Shown here: piece after piece, positions 58,833-64,000 of the stretch
How positions within the stretch are numbered: position 1 is the first letter of the stretch
How the letters are laid out: each line of letters opens with the position of its first letter
Assembly: GCA_023391815.1 (NCBI GenBank)
Contig: JAEWAF010000025.1
Span: 62,001 to 126,000, forward strand
Length of the DNA stretch: 64,000 nucleotides
Direction of reading: 5' to 3'
Source: Pseudomonadota bacterium
Lineage (GTDB): Bacteria; Pseudomonadota; Gammaproteobacteria; Steroidobacterales; Steroidobacteraceae
The notes under the pieces: model-generated
Told to the model about the DNA's origin: nothing
Seen by the model: only the letters and a program-made list of their open reading frames with translations
The model's database searches: none
Made by a program: the position numbers and the translations under genes

Positions 58833-60293
58833 ATGGACACACCAGCGGCGACCGGGATTCGCTTGCGAACGGACGGATGCAATTTCGAGCGCCTGCTGGG
58901 GGGAACACAATTGAATACGCAGCATTCGGCGGCGACGCCGCCCGCATTGGCCGGCGTCGTGCCTTATCCGGCCTCGGCGCAAGCCTGGTATCTGGTGTTC
59001 GTACTGCTGCTGTTCTACATCTTCTCGTTCATCGACCGGCAGATCATTTCGTTGCTGGTCGAGCCGATCAAACGCGATCTGCACGTGACCGACACCCAGA
59101 TCGGCCTGCTACAAGGGTTCGCGTTCGCGGTGTTCTACACGCTGTTCGGCATTCCCATCGGCCGCCTCGCCGATCGCATGAATCGCAAGAGCATCGTGGC
59201 CGCCGGCATCGTCGCCTGGTCGCTGATGGCGACGTTCTGCGGGCTCGCGAAGAACTGGACCCAACTGTGCCTGGCTCGCGCCGGTGTGGGTGTTGGCGAG
59301 GCGGCGCTCTCGCCGGCCGCGTACTCGATGATCAGCGATGCGTTCCCACGAGAGAAACAAGGCCGAGCCTTCAGCGTCTACAACATGGGCATCGCGATCG
59401 GCGCGGGTGTGGCCATGTTGGTGGGCGGCTTGGTCGTGGCTGCGATCTCCACGGAAGGCAAAACGTTCACGCTGCCGCTACTCGGTGAAGTCCGCGCATG
59501 GCAGTTCGTTTTCATCGTCACCGGGGCACCCGGATTGTTATTGCCCTTGTTGCTGCTCGGCGTACGCGAACCGGCGCGTCGCGGGCTGATGAAAATGCAG
59601 TCGGCGAGCGGCGAGGACTTCGGCCAGAAAGTGCCGTTTCGCGAGGTGCTCAAGTTCCTCGCGAAGCACGGCAACTTTTACAGCTTGCACTTCGTCGCGC
59701 TCGCCATGCTAGCCATGGTCGGCTACTCGGTCGGGGCATGGCTGCCCACCGTGATCGCTCGTACGTATGGGGTGCAGCCCGCGCAGGTCGGCGTGGTCAT
59801 CGGCCTGTCGACCATACTCATTAACACCGCCGGGATTTTTCTTGCCGGCAGACTGTGCGATCTGTGGGCGGCGCGCGGTCACACCGATGCGCCGATCAAA
59901 GTCTGCCTGGTCGTGGCGCTGGCGACCCTGGTGACCAGCTCGATCACGCCGTTCATGCCTTCATTCGCGATCGCGTGCGTCGCGATCTGCGTCGCCGGTC
60001 TGCCCTTTCATGGCTACGTCGCCATGGGGCCGATGGCGGTCAATCAAGTGACGCCGAATCAGATGCGCGCACAGATTTCATCGCTGTATCTGTTCACCAT
60101 CAATTTGATCGGCATGGGCGTGGGACCGGCGCTGGTACCGTTCATCAGCGACTACATCCTGAAGGATCCGATGCAGATTCGTTGGGCGCTGGCCATCGTC
60201 GTGGTCGTGGCCAGCAGCATTGCCGCGATCCTGCTGTGGCTGGCCCGGCCGCTGTTCCGGGAAAAGATTGCGGCAACCGCGAACTGGCACTGA
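58833..60293 (+). CDS. MFS transporter, Spinster-type
   Basis: 486 residues from ATG 58833; TTG 58911 with GGGGGGAA 5-11 bases upstream is a good alternative start and removes a 26-residue N-terminus with no membrane character. Twelve helices; PIGRLADRMNRKSIVAAG (about 109-126) is the MFS loop motif and GEAALSPAAYSMISDAFPRE (about 152-171) is typical of the Spinster/sphingolipid-transporter-like branch common in sphingomonads and Steroidobacter-type bacteria. The substrate is unknown; lysolipid, bile-type or steroid compounds are suggested by family, not by this sequence. It precedes the DOMON-like gene by 36 bp. Confidence 0.88.
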   Translation: MDTPAATGIRLRTDGCNFERLLGGTQLNTQHSAATPPALAGVVPYPASAQAWYLVFVLLLFYIFSFIDRQIISLLVEPIKRDLHVTDTQIGLLQGFAFAVFYTLFGIPIGRLADRMNRKSIVAAGIVAWSLMATFCGLAKNWTQLCLARAGVGVGEAALSPAAYSMISDAFPREKQGRAFSVYNMGIAIGAGVAMLVGGLVVAAISTEGKTFTLPLLGEVRAWQFVFIVTGAPGLLLPLLLLGVREPARRGLMKMQSASGEDFGQKVPFREVLKFLAKHGNFYSLHFVALAMLAMVGYSVGAWLPTVIARTYGVQPAQVGVVIGLSTILINTAGIFLAGRLCDLWAARGHTDAPIKVCLVVALATLVTSSITPFMPSFAIACVAICVAGLPFHGYVAMGPMAVNQVTPNQMRAQISSLYLFTINLIGMGVGPALVPFISDYILKDPMQIRWALAIVVVVASSIAAILLWLARPLFREKIAATANWH

Positions 60294-60329
60294 CGCCCGC
60301 GAGACGGAGGAGTGGCATAGAATAGGTGC

Positions 60330-60890
60330 ATGCAACCCACTGCTCTGCTCTGCCACCCAGCGACGCCGGATGACATCGTCACCGACATCACCGTCGAAGT
60401 GGATTCGCTCACGGCGGACCTGCTGGTGCTGGATTACCGGATTCGCGGCGACATCGATCGGCTGCAACTGCCTGCGCAAGCGCCCAGCAGGTTCCAGGAC
60501 CTGCTGTGGCAACACACTTGTCTGGAGGCATTCATCGGCTTCACCGATACCGACAGCTATTTCGAATTCAACTTTTCGCCCTCGAGCCAATGGGCGGTGT
60601 ATCGATTCGAGAGCTATCGTCAGGGCGTCACTTCGATCGACCCGCTCCCGCCGCCGCGCGTGATCGTGCGCCGTCACGCCGACTATCTCGAAGCCGATGT
60701 CGACATCCATCTCGGCGCCATTGCGGGGCTGACCGCCAACGAGATCAAAGGTCGCGAGCTGCGGCTGGCCGTGTCGGCCGTCATGAAAAGCGACCAGGAT
60801 CGGATTTGTTATTGGGCACTGGCGCATCCGCCGGGCAAGCCCGATTTCCATCATCGCGATGGCTTCGCCCTGCGGCTGGCCGGAGATTGA
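60330..60890 (+). CDS. DOMON-like domain protein
   Basis: 186 residues. A DOMON-like beta-sandwich spans about 15-180, with VLDYRIRGDIDRL, WQHTCLEAFIGFTDTDSYFE (about 59-78) and NFSPSSQWAVYRFESYRQG then HLGAIAGLTANEIKG. The family is carbohydrate- or heme-binding in other settings; here no heme-axial residue can be named with confidence. No signal peptide is visible, so it appears cytoplasmic. It lies 4 bp before the NamZ-family gene in the same direction, so the two are probably co-expressed. Confidence 0.85.
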   Translation: MQPTALLCHPATPDDIVTDITVEVDSLTADLLVLDYRIRGDIDRLQLPAQAPSRFQDLLWQHTCLEAFIGFTDTDSYFEFNFSPSSQWAVYRFESYRQGVTSIDPLPPPRVIVRRHADYLEADVDIHLGAIAGLTANEIKGRELRLAVSAVMKSDQDRICYWALAHPPGKPDFHHRDGFALRLAGD

Positions 60891-60894
60891 AAGC

Positions 60895-62097
60895 ATGAAG
60901 TTCGGTATCGATCGGCTGCTCGAAGAGCCGGCGCTGCGTCGTGAGTTACAGGGCAAGCGCGTCGCGCTGCTCGCCCATCCAGCCTCCGTCACCACGGATC
61001 TGACTCATTCCCTGGATGCGCTTGCGGCAGTGGGCGTGAAGCTCACGGCTGCATTCGGCCCTCAACACGGCCTGCGCGGCGACAAGCAGGACAACATGGT
61101 CGAGTCACCGACCTTCAACGATCCGGTCCACGGCATTCCCGTCTTCAGCCTGTATGGCGAAGTGCGACGTCCGACGGACGAGATGATGCAGCCATTCGAT
61201 GTGCTGCTGGTCGATCTTCAGGACCTCGGCTGCCGCATTTACACGTTCATCACGACACTGCGTTACGTGCTCGAAGCAGCGGCGAACCATGGTAAATCGG
61301 TCTGGGTGCTCGATCGCCCCAATCCCGCCGGCCGCCCGATCGAAGGATTGCGTCTGCGCGCCGGTTGGGAAAGTTTCGTCGGCGCGGGACCGCTGCCGAT
61401 GCGACACGGCCTCACGCTCGGCGAGCTCGCGCATTGGTTCGTGCGCACACTCGATCTCAACGTCGACTATCGCGTGATCGAGATGCAAGGCTGGCAGCCC
61501 GAGAGCGCACCGGGCTACGGCTGGCCGTTGGGTGAGCGAACCTGGGTCAATCCCAGCCCCAACGCGCCGAATCTCTGGATGGCGCGCGCATACGCCGGCA
61601 CGGTGATGTTGGAAGGCACGACGTTGTCCGAAGGCCGCGGCACGACCCGGCCACTCGAACTGTTCGGTGCTCCGGACATCGACGCGAACAAAGTGTTGAC
61701 CGAGATGCGCTCGCTGGCGCCGCAATGGCTGCGAGGCTGTCGACTGCGGCCGTGCTGGTTCGAGCCGACGTTTCATAAACATGTCGGGAAACTGTGTTCA
61801 GGGCTGCAGATTCACGTCGAAGATCCGAGCTACGAGCATCAGGCATTCCTGCCGTGGCGACTGCAAACATTGGCATTCAAAGCGCTTCGACGCCTGTATC
61901 CCGAATACCCGCTGTGGCGCGACTTTCACTATGAATATGAGAAGGACCGTCTCGCCATCGACATCATCAACGGCGGTCCGCAGCTGCGCGAGTGGGTCGA
62001 CGATGCGAGCTCGACGCCAGCCGATCTGGATGCGATCACCCGGCCCGACGAACAGTCCTGGGCCGAGGAGCGTAAGGATTTCCTGATCTATCGCTGA
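60895..62097 (+). CDS. DUF1343 / NamZ-type exo-beta-N-acetylmuramidase-family protein, no signal peptide
   Basis: 400 residues from ATG 60895, 4 bp after the DOMON gene. The family pattern is clear: GKRVALLAHPASVTTDLTHS near 20-40, FGPQHGLRGDKQDNMVES (about 56-73), IPVFSLYGEVRRPTDEMM, LLVDLQDLGCRIYTFITTL (about 104-122) and NPSPNAPNLWMARAYAGTVM (about 217-236) with GRGTTRPLELFGAP. Characterised NamZ enzymes release MurNAc from peptidoglycan fragments. The protein starts directly with MKFGIDRL and has no signal peptide, so it should be cytoplasmic, acting on imported muropeptide or glycan pieces. MFS genes nearby could provide entry; that link is inference. Confidence 0.88.
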   Translation: MKFGIDRLLEEPALRRELQGKRVALLAHPASVTTDLTHSLDALAAVGVKLTAAFGPQHGLRGDKQDNMVESPTFNDPVHGIPVFSLYGEVRRPTDEMMQPFDVLLVDLQDLGCRIYTFITTLRYVLEAAANHGKSVWVLDRPNPAGRPIEGLRLRAGWESFVGAGPLPMRHGLTLGELAHWFVRTLDLNVDYRVIEMQGWQPESAPGYGWPLGERTWVNPSPNAPNLWMARAYAGTVMLEGTTLSEGRGTTRPLELFGAPDIDANKVLTEMRSLAPQWLRGCRLRPCWFEPTFHKHVGKLCSGLQIHVEDPSYEHQAFLPWRLQTLAFKALRRLYPEYPLWRDFHYEYEKDRLAIDIINGGPQLREWVDDASSTPADLDAITRPDEQSWAEERKDFLIYR

Positions 62098-62105
62098 CCC
62101 GTTTC

Positions 62106-62133
62106 GGAACAGCGCGCGATATCAAGGCGTTGG
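62106..62133 (+). promoter_or_regulatory. GGAAC-type alternative-sigma promoter candidate
   Basis: GGAAC (62106-62110), 17-base spacer, CGTTGG (62128-62133), 40 bases before ATG 62174. This copy has the exact GGAAC-N17-CGTT consensus known for EcfG-type general stress sigma factors. Confidence 0.55.
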
Positions 62134-62173
62134 TGGGTCGGGACTAATCCATCCCGACACACGAGGAGCCGTC

Positions 62174-62407
62174 ATGGCGACCAAACGTAAGTACAGCAAG
62201 AAGGCTTCGAAAAAAGTCGAGAAGACCATGCGCGAGCGCAAGCAAGGCACATTGCGCAGCGGTCGTTCCGGCAAGAAGGTGAAGAGCCGCAAGCAGGCGA
62301 TTGCGATCGGCTTGTCCGAGGCACGGCGCTCCGGCGCGAAGGTGCCGAAGAAAAAATCGAGCCGCAAGAGCGGCGGCCGCAAGAAGAAGAGCTCGAAGAA
62401 GAAATAG
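62174..62407 (+). CDS. DUF6496-type basic protein
   Basis: 77 residues, over 40% Lys/Arg, starting at ATG 62174 with GAGGAG 8 bases upstream. The central KKVKSRKQAIAIGLSEARR (about 34-52) is the DUF6496 core, flanked by Lys/Ser-rich ends (KYSKKASKKVEKTMRERKQ and a tail ending in KKSSKKK). The composition suggests binding to DNA, RNA or polyphosphate, histone-like, but this is inference. It follows the NamZ-family gene by 76 bp and has its own GGAAC-type promoter, linking it to the hemerythrin, DUF2934 and bphP genes. Confidence 0.8.
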   Translation: MATKRKYSKKASKKVEKTMRERKQGTLRSGRSGKKVKSRKQAIAIGLSEARRSGAKVPKKKSSRKSGGRKKKSSKKK

Positions 62408-62429
62408 GCCGCGTCGTGCGCAGCTCCAG

Positions 62430-63698
62430 CTATGACCTGGAGGTGCGCACGAGCAAGAGCGCGCTGAGTGCGATGAGCGCCAGCGCGCTGAGGGTCAAGG
62501 AGGTATGGATGCCGATCGCCGCGCCCATCAACCCCACCGTCACGCCGCTGAACGTCCGCAATCCCAGCGCCATCATCGAGAACACACCGAGCACCCGACC
62601 GCGAATGTCGGCCGGCGCATTCAACTGCACCAGCGTCTGTGCCATGGAATTGAAGGACAGATCCATGAAGCCGGCGATGAACAGCAGCAGCACCGCCAAC
62701 GAATAAATCGACGACATGGCGAAGCCGGCTAACGCGGCACACCAGAGCATCGCCAGGATCATGGCCGTGCGCGGATTCGGCTGCAGCAAGCCGCGGCTCT
62801 CCAATATGAAGCCGGCGGTCAATGCGCCGATGGCATCCGCGCCCAGCAACACGCTGTAGGAAAGATCCGCATCGCCGTGACCGAGCGAGCGCGCGAAATC
62901 CGGCATCTGCGGCAGGTAAGCATTACCGATGAAGAACGACGCTCCGCCCGAGAGCAGGATCATCGCCAGCAGCGTCCGATGGGAAGCGATACGACGAAGC
63001 GTGGAAGTCACATCGCTCACCGAAAGCAACGCGCGTCGCGGCGGCCCCTGCCCGGCATCGGCACGCGAGTACGGCGCCTTCCACAGCCAGAGGATCGTCG
63101 GCAGATAGAAGAACGCATTCAGCAGAATGCCGTGCGAAGGACCGAGCAGCATCAACAGCGCGCCACCGATCGCCGGGCCGCCGAGCAAGCCGAGCTGTCG
63201 CGACGTTGCATTCAACCGCACGGCGCTTTGCAGATCTTCTTTGGGCACGACGTGATGAAGCAGGACCTGTGCTCCCGGCGTCCACAACACGCCCGCGATG
63301 CCGTGCAGAGTCAGCAGCACCATCGCATGCCAGATCTCCAGCGTATCCGTGACGAACAGCGCGCCCCACGTCAGCGACACGCCCATGAACAACACCATGC
63401 CGATCTGAATCAGCCGCCGAGGATCGAAATGATCGGCGAGCGCGCCGACGGGCAGCGACAACAGCAGGAACGGCAGCCAGTGCGACACCACGGCGAATGC
63501 GCCGAGCGCGTTCGACTGGAACTTCTGGAACATCATCCAGTAGCTGATGACGTGCTCGATGCTGTCGGCCATCATCGCGCCGGCGAAACTGAAGAAGAAC
63601 CCGCGATAGCCGGCGTGGCGTAGGGCTGCGAACGAGCGATGCGCCGGCGCGGCGCTAGTGACGTTACTCACTGGCCGTATCCGAATGCGGTTTCGCAC
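62430..63698 (-). CDS. MFS transporter (MFS_3/EntS-like)
   Basis: 422 residues from ATG 63698; GTG 63671 (Val10) is an alternative that overlaps the upstream stop by 8 bp. Ten to twelve hydrophobic helices, with the motif LPVGALADHFDPRRLIQIG (about 79-97) and the family text HGIAGVLWTPGAQVLLHHVV (about 134-153), RLNATSRQLGLLGGPAIGG and the C-terminal PADIRGRVLGVFSM. This pattern belongs to EntS/tetracycline-efflux-like exporters. Substrate unknown. It begins within or right at the end of the DHA2-type exporter gene, so the two form an operon. Confidence 0.88.
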   Translation of the reverse strand: MRNRIRIRPVSNVTSAAPAHRSFAALRHAGYRGFFFSFAGAMMADSIEHVISYWMMFQKFQSNALGAFAVVSHWLPFLLLSLPVGALADHFDPRRLIQIGMVLFMGVSLTWGALFVTDTLEIWHAMVLLTLHGIAGVLWTPGAQVLLHHVVPKEDLQSAVRLNATSRQLGLLGGPAIGGALLMLLGPSHGILLNAFFYLPTILWLWKAPYSRADAGQGPPRRALLSVSDVTSTLRRIASHRTLLAMILLSGGASFFIGNAYLPQMPDFARSLGHGDADLSYSVLLGADAIGALTAGFILESRGLLQPNPRTAMILAMLWCAALAGFAMSSIYSLAVLLLFIAGFMDLSFNSMAQTLVQLNAPADIRGRVLGVFSMMALGLRTFSGVTVGLMGAAIGIHTSLTLSALALIALSALLLVRTSRS

Positions 63699-64000
63699 GC
63701 AGCGGCAACTCGGGAATGAACAGCACGATCAGCAATGCCAGGCCCACGATCCAAAGCGCCCGCTGCAGCATCTGCGCGATCGAGGCGGCGAATGCGACTT
63801 TGACGCCGCGTTGAATGTCGCCGACCAGCTTGTTTGCATACGCCGTCATGCCCGCCTTCACCCTACGCAACGCCTCGTGCGCGCGGTTGGCGACGAGAGC
63901 GTCTTCGGTGGCGAGCATGCTGTCACGAAACAACGTCGCGACCCCGGCGATCACCGTCGGCTCGTTCCAGGTGCGAGCCGGAATATTGGCCAGCTGACGT
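63664..64000 (-). CDS. DHA2/EmrB-type MFS exporter, C-terminal end only
   Basis: The frame is open to the right window edge, so only the last 111 residues are seen. A polar helical stretch (about first 75 residues, FRDSMLATEDALVANRAHEA) is followed by IQRGVKVAFAASIAQMLQRA and a final membrane helix ending ALLIVLFIPELPLRAKP. The large loop before the last helix and the Pro-Glu-x-Pro-Leu-Arg end are typical of the 14-helix EmrB/QacA drug exporters. It overlaps the next MFS gene start by up to 35 bp, so both are likely one transcript. Assignment rests on the C-terminal end alone. Confidence 0.7.
   Translation of the reverse strand, partial: RQLANIPARTWNEPTVIAGVATLFRDSMLATEDALVANRAHEALRRVKAGMTAYANKLVGDIQRGVKVAFAASIAQMLQRALWIVGLALLIVLFIPELPLRAKPHSDTASE

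Noticed and set aside
1..64000. tRNA, rRNA, riboswitch, prophage or insertion-sequence genes
   Set aside because: I looked for cloverleaf-like blocks, conserved rRNA text, transposase or integrase motifs and found none; the window is filled with ordinary chromosomal coding genes.

Overview
The window is one continuous stretch of GC-rich (roughly 60-65%), densely packed chromosomal DNA with no rRNA, tRNA, insertion sequence, phage or CRISPR array that I could see. Gene content (GlnE, TonB, TreY/TreZ, OpgG/OpgH, the HutF/HutG/HutI histidine route, lipoproteins and outer-membrane barrels) indicates a Gram-negative gammaproteobacterium. The mix resembles Steroidobacter/Nevskia/Xanthomonas-like soil or water bacteria; that placement is inference from gene content, not from a marker-gene comparison.

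Layout. 1-4.4 kb: the end of a DUF3570 protein, a DUF3187 protein, a small membrane protein and a large secreted lipoprotein. 4.4-10.1 kb (minus): glnE, a small zinc-finger gene, agmatine deiminase and polyphosphate:AMP phosphotransferase, apparently one operon. 10.3-19.8 kb: tonB, a trypsin-fold protein that has lost its nucleophile, a glycine-zipper protein, a sirtuin, an M20 hydrolase with ApbE, a DUF4382 lipoprotein, YihY and small stress-type proteins; a near-consensus LexA box lies upstream of one of them. 20-30 kb: an osmoprotection block, with trehalose synthesis (sugar nucleotidyltransferase-treZ-treY, minus) divergent from periplasmic glucan synthesis (opgG-opgH, plus). 29.8-31.5 kb: hemerythrin, DUF2934 and GNAT genes.

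31.6-45.1 kb is the most interesting part: a 13.5-kb signalling island, all on the plus strand. It holds a bacteriophytochrome operon (bphP, response regulator, hybrid kinase, heme oxygenase), a GGDEF-EAL protein, and a stressosome module (RsbR-RsbS-RsbT). The module continues, with overlapping or abutting reading frames, into an ATPase-phosphatase fusion, a hybrid histidine kinase carrying an RsbT-type ATPase at its N-terminus, a receiver-HisKA_2 kinase and a single receiver. No partner sigma-B-type factor is present, so the output appears to run through two-component phosphotransfer. Four stress or light genes (29.8, 30.6, 31.6 and 62.2 kb) share a GGAAC-N17/18-(C/A)(A/G/T)TTG promoter-like motif at a constant distance from their starts, suggesting one alternative sigma factor serves them.

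45-64 kb: histidine catabolism (hutG-hutF divergent from hutI), an outer-membrane barrel, an XRE regulator with a thioesterase, the ABC-F protein Uup, an ECF sigma factor paired with a transmembrane Ser/Thr kinase (the ECF43-type arrangement), a 138-bp inverted-repeat element, MFS transporters, a DOMON-like protein, a NamZ/DUF1343 muramidase-family protein, a highly basic small protein, and the C-terminal end of a DHA2-type exporter at the window edge.
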